This document shows, piece by piece, positions 16,949 through 25,685 of a DNA stretch of 64,000 nt. The notes below the pieces were generated by a model. The model worked only from the letters and a program-made list of their open reading frames with translations, did not search any database and was not told where the DNA came from. Numbering within the stretch: position 1 is the stretch's first letter; every line of letters begins with the position of its first letter. This DNA is from Centipeda infelix ATCC 43532 (lineage in GTDB: Bacteria; Bacillota; Negativicutes; Selenomonadales; Selenomonadaceae), in NCBI RefSeq assembly GCF_000234095.1, contig NZ_JH376800.1:1-64000 (forward strand), read 5' to 3'. The translations under genes and the position numbers were made by a program.

Positions 16949-18609
16949 TTTATTTCCTCCTCATAGACAACCGCCTCAAGTGGGCGGAGCGTATTTTTCG
17001 GTGCATCCGTATAGCTGCCGATGAGCCGCACGCCCTTTAGGAATCCTGCGGGAAGCGGTGCCTCCTCCGCAGAGAAGTTGACCGCCGTAACAATGCGGCG
17101 ATTGCTCGCCGTGCGCGAGAATGCGTAGATCTGCTCATTGTCCGCGAGCAGTTCCTCATAGACACCGCTGAGCAGTACGGGGTGCGTCTTGCGCAGACGG
17201 ATGATTTGCTTGTAGTAGGAGAGGACGGAGTCCGCATCCTTTTCCTCAGCCTCCGCATTGATTGTGTGATAATTCTCGTTTGCGGGCAGCCACGGCGTTC
17301 CCGTTGTAAAGCCCGCATGTTCCGACGTGTCCCACTGCATCGGCGTGCGTGCATTGTCACGGCTGTTGAAGTGGACAAAGGACAGAGCCTCTGCGGGGCT
17401 GAATCCTTCCTTCAGCGCAAGCTCGTACTGGCCGTGGGAGGAGATGTCGTCGTATGCGTCGATCGTGTCCCATTTGACGTTTGTCATGCCGAGTTCTTCG
17501 CCCTCGTAGATGAAGGGCGTACCGCGCAGGGTCATGAGAACGGTCGCCAGTGCCTTTGCGGCAAGGCGTGTATCGCCGCCCTGGGGGAAGAAGTAGTTGA
17601 CGGAGCGTGCGCGGTCATGGTTCTCGAAGTAGATCGGGTACCAGCCCTCCTTGGCAACGCCCGCCTGACTTGCCGAGAGTGCTCCCTTGAGCTTTGTGAG
17701 CTTCCACGGAACCATCTTCGACCAGCATTCACCGTCCTCGTATGGAACGAGGACGTGCGCGAACTCGAACAGCATCGAGAACACGCCGTTTTCGCCCACC
17801 CAGTCGGGGAGCTCTGCGACCGAGACACCGTTTGCCTCGCCGACGGTGAAGATGTCATGTCCGTCAAAGACCTCCCTGCGGAATTCGTGGAGGAAGTCGA
17901 GGATGCCCGGCGTGTTTGCCGTCATCGTGTGGACGCTCACCATGCCGTCCGCCGCATCGGGGGTGCCGTCGGCGAAGACAGCGGGTTTCTTGATGTAGGT
18001 GATTGCATCGATGCGGAAGCCGCCGACACCCTTGTCGAGCCAAAAGTTCGCCGCCGCAAAGAGGGCTGCACGCACCTCGGGATTCTCCCAGTTGAGGTCG
18101 GGCTGCGCCTCGGCAAAGGTGTGGAGGTAGTACTGATCGCGTTCCGTGCAGTACGTCCATGCGGAGGCACCGAAGATGCCGCGCCAGTTCGTCGGTGCAC
18201 TGCCGTCGGGCTTCGCGTCGCGCCAGATGTACCAGTCGCTCTTTGGATTATTGCGGCTGGATTTCGACTCGATGAACCACGGATGCTGATCGGAGCTGTG
18301 GTTGTAGACGAGATCCATGACGATGCGCATATCGCGCTTCTTTGCCTCGGCGATCAGTTCCTCCATGTCGGCGAGTGTGCCGAACTGGGGATTGATGCCT
18401 GTGTAGTCGCTGATGTCATAGCCGTTGTCGACCATGGGCGAGGGATAGACGGGGGTGAGCCAGAGTGCACCCGCGCCGAGATCCTTCAGATAGTCGAGCT
18501 TCTCGGTGATGCCGCGCAGGTCGCCCGTGCCGCTGCCCGTGGTATCGTTGAAGCTCTTCGGGTAGATTTGGTAGACAGCGGTGTTCTGCCACCATTTCGT
18601 TGCTTTCAT
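16945..18609 (-). CDS. GH13 alpha-glucosidase (oligo-1,6-glucosidase/dextran glucosidase type)
   Basis: A 554-residue cytoplasmic glycosidase. The start WWQNTAVYQIYPKSFNDT and region I (MDLVYNHSSDQHPW) are typical. Region II is GFRIDAITYIKK with the nucleophile Asp, region III is FTVGEANGV with the acid/base Glu, and region IV is YFENHDRARS. These match the GH13 subfamily with oligo-1,6-glucosidase, dextran glucosidase and trehalose-6-phosphate hydrolase. The details favour an alpha-glucosidase, but TreC activity is not excluded. It sits between the PTS permease gene and the HAD gene on one strand. Confidence 0.9.
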   Translation of the reverse strand: MKATKWWQNTAVYQIYPKSFNDTTGSGTGDLRGITEKLDYLKDLGAGALWLTPVYPSPMVDNGYDISDYTGINPQFGTLADMEELIAEAKKRDMRIVMDLVYNHSSDQHPWFIESKSSRNNPKSDWYIWRDAKPDGSAPTNWRGIFGASAWTYCTERDQYYLHTFAEAQPDLNWENPEVRAALFAAANFWLDKGVGGFRIDAITYIKKPAVFADGTPDAADGMVSVHTMTANTPGILDFLHEFRREVFDGHDIFTVGEANGVSVAELPDWVGENGVFSMLFEFAHVLVPYEDGECWSKMVPWKLTKLKGALSASQAGVAKEGWYPIYFENHDRARSVNYFFPQGGDTRLAAKALATVLMTLRGTPFIYEGEELGMTNVKWDTIDAYDDISSHGQYELALKEGFSPAEALSFVHFNSRDNARTPMQWDTSEHAGFTTGTPWLPANENYHTINAEAEEKDADSVLSYYKQIIRLRKTHPVLLSGVYEELLADNEQIYAFSRTASNRRIVTAVNFSAEEAPLPAGFLKGVRLIGSYTDAPKNTLRPLEAVVYEEEIK

Positions 18610-18723
18610 GCTTGTTCCTTTCCTGCAAAGTTACTGTGCAGTTCTGTGAATTTCGTGTAGATACTTTGTACGGTTATGCTTGCGCGCAAATTGTCCGTGC
18701 GGAGTTCGCACACGCTCGTTCAA

Positions 18724-18779
18724 AGCGCCCCTTCCACCGCAAGCGGTCCCCCTCCCCCGCTCTGACGGGGGAGGCTTTT
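18724..18779. repeat. GC-rich inverted-repeat element, copy C (partial, reverse orientation)
   Basis: AGCGCCCCT (18724-18732) starts a sequence equal to the reversed right half of copy B: ACCGC-GCGGT, then CCCCCGC/GACGGGGG. It is about 56 bp, with the other end missing. It lies between the glucosidase and PTS genes, inside their likely transcript. Confidence 0.7.
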
Positions 18780-18816
18780 CGTTTTCCGGTTGAATGTTGT
18801 GCACGAATCAAAACGC

Positions 18817-20928
18817 TCAGAACGTCAGTACAGGGGTTTCACCCGCCTTGGCATCCATGCCCGTCGTCTTCTTCATGAGCGGGTACTCGGCGGAGTTCGT
18901 GACCGCCATGATGACTGTGTCCTGATAGCCCGCCGCATGAATCACATCGCGGTCGAACTTCACGAGCGGCGCACCTGCCTTTACGCTCTCGCCCATCTTG
19001 ACGAGGAGTTCAAAGCCCTTGCCTTCGAGTTTTACCGTGTCCACACCGATGTGGATGAGGAGTTCCGCGCCGTTGTCCATCCGGAGACCGACCGCATGGC
19101 GGCTGTCCTCCATGACCATCGTGACCTCGGCATCCGCAGGAGCAACCACAACGCCTTCGGTCGGCTCGACCGCAACGCCGTCGCCCATCATCTTCTGCGA
19201 GAACATCTCGTCCTTGACCTCGCTCATGTCGATGACGTGACCCGTTGTGACTGCGTTGATGGCGACGGATTTCTCCGTGCCGACGGCAACCTCGTCCGCG
19301 TCGGAGGCCGGAGCCGTGAGGAGTGCCTCGAAACGCTCGCGGATCTGTGGGACGGAGAGACCGACAATGACCTGGAATGCGTGCCCGTTGCGGACAAGAC
19401 CGTGTGCGCCCGCCTCGGTGAATGCACCCGTCGGAGCGACAAGCTCGGGATCGTTGACCGTGACGCGCAGACGCGTTGCACAGTTCGTCACGTCCTTGAT
19501 GTTCGCCGCACCGCCGAGACCGTCGAGGAAGGCACGCGCCTTCACATCGCGCTCGTCGAGCTTCATGCCGGGAGCGGCAGTCGCAGCACCTGCAGCACCT
19601 GCCTGTTTTGCCTTGTAGTCCGCTTTCGTGAAGAGCTTGTCCTCCACACCGTCGTCCGTGCGGCCGGGTGTCTTATAGTCCTTGAGCAGGATGACCCAGC
19701 GGAACACGAAGAAGTAGATCGCGGTGAAGCACAGCCCGACACCGATCTGCATAAGGTAGGTTACATAGTGATACGAGAAAAGGGGAATCCAGTTCTGAAC
19801 GAAGCAGTCAATCAGACCGCCGCCGAAGTTGCCCGAGAGACCGATCGCGTAGAGTGTTGCGGAGAGTGTCGCCGAGAGAATGGCGTGCAGGAGATAGAGA
19901 AGCGGTGCGACAAAGAGGAAGGTGAACTCGATTGGCTCTGTGATGCCGCAGAGCACCGCCGTGATCGTCGCGGGAATGAGGAGAGCAGCCGTCTTCTTGC
20001 GTTTTTCGGGCTTTGCACACATATAGATTGCGAGCGCTGCGCCCGGCAGACCGAAGACCTTGCCGCTGCCGTGGAGGGCAAAGCCGCCCTCGGGGAAGAG
20101 TTCGGCAAGGGACTTGCCGCTGACCATGAAGTCGTTGATGTGTCCGAGCCAGTATGCCTGAATGCCGCCGTCGACGACCGCAGGACCGAAGATGAACGGG
20201 AGATAGATGAAGTGATGCAGACCCGCCGGGAGGAGCATCTTCTCCGAGAATGTGTATGCCCAGACACCGACAATGCCGCTGGTCTTGAGGAAGAACTGGA
20301 ACTGCTCGATGGCGTGCTGTACCGCCGGCCAGACGACGCAGAAGAGAAGTGCCATCGGGATCATGACGACAAAGCCGATTGCAACGACGAATGCAGGCCC
20401 TTTGAAGATGCCGAGCCAGTCGGGGATGTTCGTGTCATAGAAGTGGTTGTGCAGGAACGCCGTGCAGCAAGCGATGAAGATCGCGCCGAGCATACCCATG
20501 TCAAGCGTCTTGACGTTCGCGATCATCGCAAGCCCCGTGCCGGGTCCCGCCGCCTGGCTGTAGTCCACGCCGAACGCACTGCCGTGAAGCGTGAGGAATG
20601 CGGAGATGAAGTAGTTGAAGAGCATGTAGATGACGAAAGATTCCATCGCACAGCGTGCGGGCTCTTTCTTCGCAAAGCCGATGGGAACGGCGATCGCGAA
20701 GAGAATGGGCATCTGCGCGAACACGGTCCATGCGCCCTGTTCGACGACGAACCAGAAATCGTACCAGAGTGTGCCCTGCGCGGCGATGCTGCCGAGCAGC
20801 CCCTCGTTCTTGCAGACGATGGACACCGCCACCGTCAGACCGAAGAATGCAAACAGAATGACGGGCGTATACATCGCGCCGCCGAACCGCTGCATGTTTT
20901 GCATGATGACATCCTTGCTGAGTGCCAT
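18817..20928 (-). CDS. PTS alpha-glucoside/maltose-type permease, EIICBA fusion
   Basis: A 703-residue inner-membrane transporter that imports and phosphorylates a glucoside using phospho-HPr. EIIC (residues 1 to about 420) has about 10 membrane segments, the loop motif GITEPIEFTF near 328-337, and HNHFYDTNIPDWLG, as in the maltose/alpha-glucoside (AglA, MalP) group. EIIB (about 465-540) carries the phosphorylated cysteine in VTNCATRLRV (Cys483). EIIA (about 555-700) has His611 and His626 in SRHAVGLRM and ELLIHIGVDTV, the latter the phosphorylated residue by homology with Crr. All domains are in one chain, so only EI and HPr are needed. The RpiR gene is upstream. Confidence 0.92.
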   Translation of the reverse strand: MALSKDVIMQNMQRFGGAMYTPVILFAFFGLTVAVSIVCKNEGLLGSIAAQGTLWYDFWFVVEQGAWTVFAQMPILFAIAVPIGFAKKEPARCAMESFVIYMLFNYFISAFLTLHGSAFGVDYSQAAGPGTGLAMIANVKTLDMGMLGAIFIACCTAFLHNHFYDTNIPDWLGIFKGPAFVVAIGFVVMIPMALLFCVVWPAVQHAIEQFQFFLKTSGIVGVWAYTFSEKMLLPAGLHHFIYLPFIFGPAVVDGGIQAYWLGHINDFMVSGKSLAELFPEGGFALHGSGKVFGLPGAALAIYMCAKPEKRKKTAALLIPATITAVLCGITEPIEFTFLFVAPLLYLLHAILSATLSATLYAIGLSGNFGGGLIDCFVQNWIPLFSYHYVTYLMQIGVGLCFTAIYFFVFRWVILLKDYKTPGRTDDGVEDKLFTKADYKAKQAGAAGAATAAPGMKLDERDVKARAFLDGLGGAANIKDVTNCATRLRVTVNDPELVAPTGAFTEAGAHGLVRNGHAFQVIVGLSVPQIRERFEALLTAPASDADEVAVGTEKSVAINAVTTGHVIDMSEVKDEMFSQKMMGDGVAVEPTEGVVVAPADAEVTMVMEDSRHAVGLRMDNGAELLIHIGVDTVKLEGKGFELLVKMGESVKAGAPLVKFDRDVIHAAGYQDTVIMAVTNSAEYPLMKKTTGMDAKAGETPVLTF

Positions 20929-21044
20929 GTGCGTTCCTCCTTATCCCAAAACCAAACCTCTGCGGCGGGGAAGCTCCGCGCCTCCCGGGAATGAAACTGA
21001 GACTGAAACTAAAATGAAATCCGTTGTCTCTAAGATAGCGCAAA

Positions 21045-21075
21045 AATGCCGCGAACGCAATAGGTTCGCGGCATT
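21045..21075 (-). terminator. Hairpin between rpiR and the PTS gene (terminator or attenuator)
   Basis: A perfect 12-bp stem, AATGCCGCGAAC/GTTCGCGGCATT, with a 7-base loop, is followed on the minus strand by TTTGCGC. It ends RpiR transcription or attenuates entry into the PTS operon. Confidence 0.65.
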
Positions 21076-21095
21076 CGGGAGGGATGTACGGAGAC

Positions 21096-21109
21096 TGTAC
21101 CGTGGTACA
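21096..21109. promoter_or_regulatory. Operator-like palindrome before the PTS operon
   Basis: TGTACC-GT-GGTACA (14 bases) lies about 170 bases before the PTS start, in the rpiR-PTS gap. It is a plausible RpiR site, judged by position and symmetry only. A short inverted copy of the CTTAGTTGCGC repeat is also in this gap (about 21149-21172). Confidence 0.4.
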
Positions 21110-21187
21110 TAGGGTGAAATTTGTTACAAAGAAATGGTTGGGAACATCCCGCGCAACTAAGCGTTCACTTAGGGATATCCCCTTACG

Positions 21188-21970
21188 TCACTCTTCTACG
21201 GAAAAATCTTCCTGTTCCTGCATATAAAGTCTGTAGTGCACATACCAGATTTCAAGCAAGAGGAAGTATGCAAGCATGGATTTGAACTGGAGACGTGCCT
21301 CGTTTTCGGCGAGTCCGATCTCGGCGGGCATGACGTAGAGGTTCTCTGTCGAGCGGGCGGCAAGAGCATTGTGTCGCATCTCCGTGATCGAGAGGATGGG
21401 CACGCCCTTGAGATTCAGTCGGTCGGCGAACTCTACAACGCGCTCGGATTCACCCGAGAGCGAGATGAAGATAAAGAGGTCATCCTTCCCCGCTGTCTGG
21501 TAGACGGAGTAGAATTCCTCGCGTCCTGCAATCTCGTAGATGAGGATGTTGTCGTAGATGAAGAGACGCTTCATTTCCTGCATGACGTTCGTCTGCACAT
21601 AGCCGGAGGCGTAGGCAAAGATGCGATGCGCCTCATGGATGAGACGGCTCGCACGCGTGTAGTCGCGCTGCATGAGCGTGCGCCATGTCTGATCGTAGAA
21701 GCTGCTGAGCGAGTTTCTGACATCGTTTGCGGGGATAGGATGAGCCGTCTTCTCCATACGCATAACCGCCTTCATTTCGCCGAATCCGTCAAAGCCGAGC
21801 TTTTGCGCGAAGCGTACGACCGATGCACTCGACACGGCGCACGCACGCGCGAGATCGTGGATGGAGGAGCGGCACGCCGCCGCGCGGTTGCTCTCGATGT
21901 AGCGCCAGATGCACTTGTCCGCATCGCTGAGATCGCGCAGGTGTGCGTTGATTCGTTCCGTGAGCTGCAT
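21188..21970 (-). CDS. MurR/RpiR-family transcriptional regulator
   Basis: A 260-residue protein. The N-terminal helix-turn-helix (residues 1-75) shows the family pattern IHDLARACAVSSASVVRFAQKLGFDGFGEMK. A SIS sugar-phosphate-binding domain follows (about 105-245), including IFAYASGYV and LFIFISLSGESERVVEFAD, where the SGES loop contacts the phosphosugar. It probably senses a sugar phosphate from the PTS pathway and controls the adjacent locus. I chose ATG 21970, preceded by AAAGGAAG, over in-frame upstream starts reaching 22117, which would run into the tRNA. Confidence 0.88.
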   Translation of the reverse strand: MQLTERINAHLRDLSDADKCIWRYIESNRAAACRSSIHDLARACAVSSASVVRFAQKLGFDGFGEMKAVMRMEKTAHPIPANDVRNSLSSFYDQTWRTLMQRDYTRASRLIHEAHRIFAYASGYVQTNVMQEMKRLFIYDNILIYEIAGREEFYSVYQTAGKDDLFIFISLSGESERVVEFADRLNLKGVPILSITEMRHNALAARSTENLYVMPAEIGLAENEARLQFKSMLAYFLLLEIWYVHYRLYMQEQEDFSVEE

Positions 21971-22037
21971 GACGATCTTCCTTTCATCGTTTTTCCTCAT
22001 TATAGCATACGCCGCGACATGGGGGCGAAAAATTTTC

Positions 22038-22066
22038 TTGACAAGGCAGTGTATATCCGCTATAAT
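22038..22066 (+). promoter_or_regulatory. Consensus promoter of the tRNA-Gln gene
   Basis: TTGACA (22038-22043), 17 bases, TATAAT (22061-22066), 24 bases before the tRNA. It is the best match to the sigma-A consensus in the window. Confidence 0.9.
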
Positions 22067-22090
22067 TGCCCATGTTGCTAAGAGCGACAC

Positions 22091-22166
22091 AGGGGTATCG
22101 CCAAGTTGGTAAGGCACGGGATTCTGAATCCCGCATGCGTTGGTTCGAGTCCAGCTACCCCTGCCA
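22091..22166 (+). tRNA. tRNA-Gln (anticodon CTG)
   Basis: A 76-nt tRNA. The acceptor stem is AGGGGTA with TACCCCT, discriminator G, and an encoded CCA end (22164-22166). The anticodon arm CGGGA-TTCTGAA-TCCCG gives anticodon CTG. The T arm contains GGTTCGAGTCC. It has its own promoter and a terminator downstream. Confidence 0.95.
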
Positions 22167-22178
22167 TTTGTAAATTCG

Positions 22179-22206
22179 GAGCCGCAAATCTGCGGCTCTT
22201 TTTGTG
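22179..22206 (+). terminator. Terminator of the tRNA-Gln gene
   Basis: GAGCCGCA-AATC-TGCGGCTC (8-bp stem) followed by TTTTTGTGTTTG. Confidence 0.85.
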
Positions 22207-22222
22207 TTTGCTGAAAAAATCA

Positions 22223-22251
22223 TTGAAAACTATTCTTAATTTTGCTACGAT
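22223..22251 (+). promoter_or_regulatory. Promoter of the DUF4418-ABC transporter operon
   Basis: TTGAAA (22223-22228), 17 bases, TACGAT (22246-22251). The first gene starts at 22288 after GAAGGAG. Confidence 0.6.
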
Positions 22252-22287
22252 ATGGAGACGATTGATCTCATCGAAGGAGTTGTTACC

Positions 22288-22704
22288 ATGAATGAAAAGA
22301 AACGCAGGTGCGGCATCACGGACATCCTGCTCCTGGCGCTGAATCTTATCTTTTTTGTCGGCATACAGACGGTATTTGCGCCCTGTGAAGCGCGTCCCGA
22401 TGGCTCGTGGATGACGTGCCACTGGGCGGGGCAGGCACTCATGGGGATTGCGGCGGCACTGCTCGCAATCGCTGTCATGCACCTTGTCATTCCGCGCGCA
22501 CAGGTCAAGATCGGCCTTTCACTTGCCATGATTCCGGTCTCCGTATTGGCATTTGCCGTGCCGGATCATCTGATCGGTCTCTGTATGATGGAGACGATGC
22601 ACTGCCATACGGTGATGGAGCCGGCGGTGACGGTGCTCTCCCTGCTGAATATCATGACCGCAGGGGCGGATATCTATGTGTATCGAAAGGGGGCGAACGG
22701 ATGA
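22288..22704 (+). CDS. DUF4418 family membrane protein
   Basis: A 138-residue protein with four predicted membrane segments (about residues 12-30, 47-68, 76-95 and 108-128). The cysteines in FAPCEAR, MTCHWAG, IGLCMMETMHCHT lie near the membrane-outside face and match the DUF4418 pattern. Its function is unknown. The family is often next to MacB/FtsX-type ABC genes, as here, where the stop overlaps the permease start (ATGA). I used ATG 22288, with GAAGGAG upstream. Confidence 0.8.
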   Translation: MNEKKRRCGITDILLLALNLIFFVGIQTVFAPCEARPDGSWMTCHWAGQALMGIAAALLAIAVMHLVIPRAQVKIGLSLAMIPVSVLAFAVPDHLIGLCMMETMHCHTVMEPAVTVLSLLNIMTAGADIYVYRKGANG

Positions 22705-23906
22705 GCTTTGCATATCTGCTTGCTATGCGCACCTGCCGCAGAAATGCGGCACGTTCCGCTGTGCTGGGTGCGCTCGTGGCAATTCTCGCACTCGTGATCT
22801 TTGGCGGCTCAGAGATTCTGCTCGGGCTTCAAGGGGGGCTCATACGTTTTCAGCAGCGGCTTGGGGCAGATGTCGTGGTACTGCCGAAGGAGGCGGCAGA
22901 GACACGGGCGCTTGAGGGCGTACTCGTACAGGGCGTGCCCGCGCATTTCTATATGGAGGCGCGTTATCTGGATGAACTGCGCGGAATGGCAGGCGTTGCC
23001 CAGGCAACACCACAGTTTTTTCTTGCCTCGGCACACGCGGGGTGCTGCTCGGTGGCGGTGCAGCTGATCGGCTTTGATCCCGTGACCGATTTTACGATTC
23101 GCCCGTGGATGCAGGAGAGCTATGACGGTGCGATCGGCTTCGGGGACATCCTCGTCGGCAGCGGTATATCGGTTCCTGCGGATGCAATGCTGACATTTTA
23201 CAACACGCCATGCCGTGTGGCAGGGCGACTGAGTCCGACGGGGACGGGGATGGATACGGCGGTCTATACGAATATGGAGACGATGCGTGCGATGATGGCA
23301 AATGCAGCATCGCTTGACTTCGATTATTTCCAAGGGATTCCAACGGAAAATGCCATCTCTGCCGTGATGATTCGGACAGCGGAGGGGTTCACGCCCGATG
23401 GGCTCGCGGCTGCCATCAATGAGAGCTATCCCGCACTCTCGGCAAAGGCAGCGCACGGGATGGTGCATCATGTAGAGGCGGGGCTCGGCGGCATTCTCGA
23501 AACGGTCGGTGTCCTGATCGTATTTGTTTGGATGATTGCCGTTGTCATTCTTGGCATTGGATTTCATCTGTCTGCACGGGAGCGGCGGCGTGAGTTCCTG
23601 ATCCTGCGTATCGCGGGCGCAACACGCTCCTTTTTGCTGCGATTGATGCTGACGGAGGCTGTCATTACCTCCGCGGCAGGCGGGATGGCAGGCATCGCCA
23701 TCGGCGCAATTGTTCTACTGCCGTTTGCCGGGCTCATGAAGGAGGGGTTGATGCGTCCCTATCTCCTGCCGGATGTCGGAACGATTGCAATGCTCGCCGT
23801 GAATACACTCGCTGTGGCGATCCTGTCGGGAACTCTCTCAGCAGCGTGGACGGTGGGGCGCGTGACGAATACGCAAATCAGTAAGATGCTGCGGGAGGAT
23901 GGATGA
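22701..23906 (+). CDS. ABC transporter permease, FtsX/MacB family
   Basis: A 401-residue inner-membrane protein. One N-terminal membrane segment (about residues 17-42) is followed by a large extracytoplasmic domain (about 45-265) and three C-terminal segments (about 270-295, 320-345 and 365-390), the usual FtsX/MacB topology. Extracytoplasmic AHAGCCSVAVQ carries a Cys-Cys pair. It ends in the charged tail TNTQISKMLREDG. Start and stop overlap with its neighbours (ATGA at both junctions), so the three genes form one complex. The substrate is unknown; a heme, metal or lipoprotein role is possible. Confidence 0.85.
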   Translation: MSFAYLLAMRTCRRNAARSAVLGALVAILALVIFGGSEILLGLQGGLIRFQQRLGADVVVLPKEAAETRALEGVLVQGVPAHFYMEARYLDELRGMAGVAQATPQFFLASAHAGCCSVAVQLIGFDPVTDFTIRPWMQESYDGAIGFGDILVGSGISVPADAMLTFYNTPCRVAGRLSPTGTGMDTAVYTNMETMRAMMANAASLDFDYFQGIPTENAISAVMIRTAEGFTPDGLAAAINESYPALSAKAAHGMVHHVEAGLGGILETVGVLIVFVWMIAVVILGIGFHLSARERRREFLILRIAGATRSFLLRLMLTEAVITSAAGGMAGIAIGAIVLLPFAGLMKEGLMRPYLLPDVGTIAMLAVNTLAVAILSGTLSAAWTVGRVTNTQISKMLREDG

Positions 23907-24583
23907 TGGAACTTCGTGCGGAAAAAATCAGTCAGGACTTTTTGCGCTATAGTGCGAAGGACGGCTATTTCATAGCAGTGCAGGAGACGGATTTCTGCCT
24001 TGCAGCGGGGGCCCTTACAGTGGTGACGGGACGCTCGGGCAGCGGCAAGAGTACGCTGCTCCATATCCTAGGTGGGCTGATGAAGCCCGTGACGGGGCGC
24101 GTGCTCGTGGATGATGTGGATCTCTATACGATGGGGGAGGACGCACGTACCCGTCTGCGCAGCCGCCACATTGGCATCGTGCCTCAGCGTCTGATGTCGC
24201 TCGCCGCGCTCACGGTGCGCGAAAATATCCTGTTGCCAGCTCTCCTCACAGGGTCACAGGCGCAGGCCGCCGCGCGTGCCGATGGGCTGATGGAACGTCT
24301 CGGCATCCGCAAACTCGGCGCGGTTGCGCCGTCCGAACTCTCGGGCGGGGAACTCAGACGCGTGACGATTGCGCGGGCGCTCGTGATGCAGCCCGGAATC
24401 CTCCTCGCAGATGAGCCGACGGGCGATCTCGATGAGGAGAATACGCAGAGCGTCCTCCGTCTCCTGCGCGAGACCGCCGACGCGGGCACTGCCGTCCTCC
24501 TCGTCACGCACGAGAGTGACGCACGGAACTACGCCGATACCTGCTATACAATGAGGGCGGGGAAATTGGAAAAAATCGCATAA
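23903..24583 (+). CDS. ABC transporter ATP-binding protein, MacB/LolD type
   Basis: A 226-residue ATPase. Walker A is GRSGSGKST, the Q-loop is IGIVPQRLM, the signature is LSGGELRRV, Walker B is GILLADEPTGDLD, and the switch histidine is in LLVTHESDA. Length and the TGDLDEENTQSVL stretch fit the export-type LolD/MacB/FtsE group. Its start overlaps the permease stop. A bidirectional terminator follows. Confidence 0.92.
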   Translation: MMELRAEKISQDFLRYSAKDGYFIAVQETDFCLAAGALTVVTGRSGSGKSTLLHILGGLMKPVTGRVLVDDVDLYTMGEDARTRLRSRHIGIVPQRLMSLAALTVRENILLPALLTGSQAQAAARADGLMERLGIRKLGAVAPSELSGGELRRVTIARALVMQPGILLADEPTGDLDEENTQSVLRLLRETADAGTAVLLVTHESDARNYADTCYTMRAGKLEKIA

Positions 24584-24584
24584 G

Positions 24585-24625
24585 AAATCCCGAACGGTGA
24601 CGAATCACTGTTCGGGATTTTTGTG
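24585..24625. terminator. Bidirectional terminator between the ABC exporter and modC
   Basis: AAATCCCGAACGGTGA (24585-24600), loop CGAA, and TCACTGTTCGGGATTT form a 16-bp stem with one mismatch. A T-run follows on the plus strand and the A-run serves the minus strand. Confidence 0.85.
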
Positions 24626-24638
24626 TTTTAGAGTGTTT

Positions 24639-25685
24639 CTAGTCCCTCAGAAGCATAAGCTCCTCGATGGGGAAGTTGAAATACAATGTATCACCGATGC
24701 CGGCTTCGTGTGCATGCCACGTTGCTTTGTCGATTTCCCAGCGGATGGGCATCGCTCCATCTGCAAAGCGCAGCATGACGATGTAGGTAAAGGTGCTCTC
24801 GATGACCTCGGCGATGCGTGCAGGGAGCGCATCCACATCGTTCTCTGTCGCAAGCACAAGATAGTGTGCGCGGACGGCGATGTGGCGCACGTCTGTCGTT
24901 GCGTTTGCGACGCGGAGCGTGATGCCCCAGTCGGTCGCCGTGACGTGCATTTCATCCACACGGTGAGCGGCAGAGATATTCTTGCAGCCCGTGAGTGTGG
25001 TCGCGGCACGCGTGCCGGGATTCCGAAAGAGTTCGTGCTTATCCGTCGGCGGCGTGAGCTGTCCGCGGTCGACAGTCGCGATCTCCTGCGCGATGCGGAA
25101 TGCCTCGTCGCGGTCGTGGGTGACAAGGATTGCCGAGATGTCCTGCATGGTGAGGATCTCGCGCAGTGCCGTCTCGATCTGCCACTTGAGATGTGTGTCG
25201 AGAGCGGAGAGCGGCTCATCGAGGAGCAGCACATCCGCGCCGCGTGCGAGGATGCGTGCAAAGGCGACGCGCTGCTGCTGACCGCCTGAGAGCCCCGCAG
25301 GATAGGCGTGCTCCAGCCCTTCCAGAGAGAATCGTGCGACGTTCTCCTTGAAGATACGCTCCTTTTCCTCCTGTGAACCATCGAGCGCGAAGATGATGTT
25401 CTCGCGCACGGTCATGTTCGGAAAGAGGGCGTAGTTCTGAAAGAGGTAGCCGATGTTCCGCGCCTGTGGCGGGAGGTTGATGCGCTTTTCGCTGTCAAAG
25501 AGGATGCGCTCATTCAGGACAATCTGTCCGCGATCGGGACGCTCGAGCCCTGCGATGCACTTGAGCGTCATGCTCTTGCCGCTGCCCGACGCGCCGAGGA
25601 GGGCGAGGGTTGTGTCCGTGAGCGTAAAGTCCGCTGCAAGCGTGAAGTCACGCAGGCGTTTTTCGATGTTTACAATCAGCTCCAT
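24639..25685 (-). CDS. modC: Molybdate ABC transporter ATP-binding protein
   Basis: A 348-residue ATPase that powers molybdate (or tungstate) import. Walker A is LLGASGSGKSMT, the Q-loop is GYLFQNYAL, the signature is LSGGQQQRVAFARILA, Walker B is VLLLDEPLSALD, and the switch histidine is in ILVTHDRDE. The C-terminal about 90 residues look like a TOBE/MOP-type domain. I chose ATG 25685; the longer open frame to 25949 is only read-through of modB sequence. The start shares one base with the modB stop (TGATG). Confidence 0.93.
   Translation of the reverse strand: MELIVNIEKRLRDFTLAADFTLTDTTLALLGASGSGKSMTLKCIAGLERPDRGQIVLNERILFDSEKRINLPPQARNIGYLFQNYALFPNMTVRENIIFALDGSQEEKERIFKENVARFSLEGLEHAYPAGLSGGQQQRVAFARILARGADVLLLDEPLSALDTHLKWQIETALREILTMQDISAILVTHDRDEAFRIAQEIATVDRGQLTPPTDKHELFRNPGTRAATTLTGCKNISAAHRVDEMHVTATDWGITLRVANATTDVRHIAVRAHYLVLATENDVDALPARIAEVIESTFTYIVMLRFADGAMPIRWEIDKATWHAHEAGIGDTLYFNFPIEELMLLRD

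Noticed and set aside
16175-18609. Reading the GH13 gene as a firm trehalose-6-phosphate hydrolase
   Set aside because: The FDVTQADLNW-type stretch of TreC reads FAEAQPDLNW here, and the locus contains a free-sugar kinase. TreC is left only as an alternative.
17182-18660. Plus-strand 492-codon frame opposite the GH13 gene
   Set aside because: No motif or ribosome site. It is a shadow of the glucosidase.
18790-20994. Plus-strand open frame of 734 codons opposite the PTS gene
   Set aside because: Low-complexity charged peptide typical of an antisense frame. The minus strand encodes an unmistakable PTS EIICBA.
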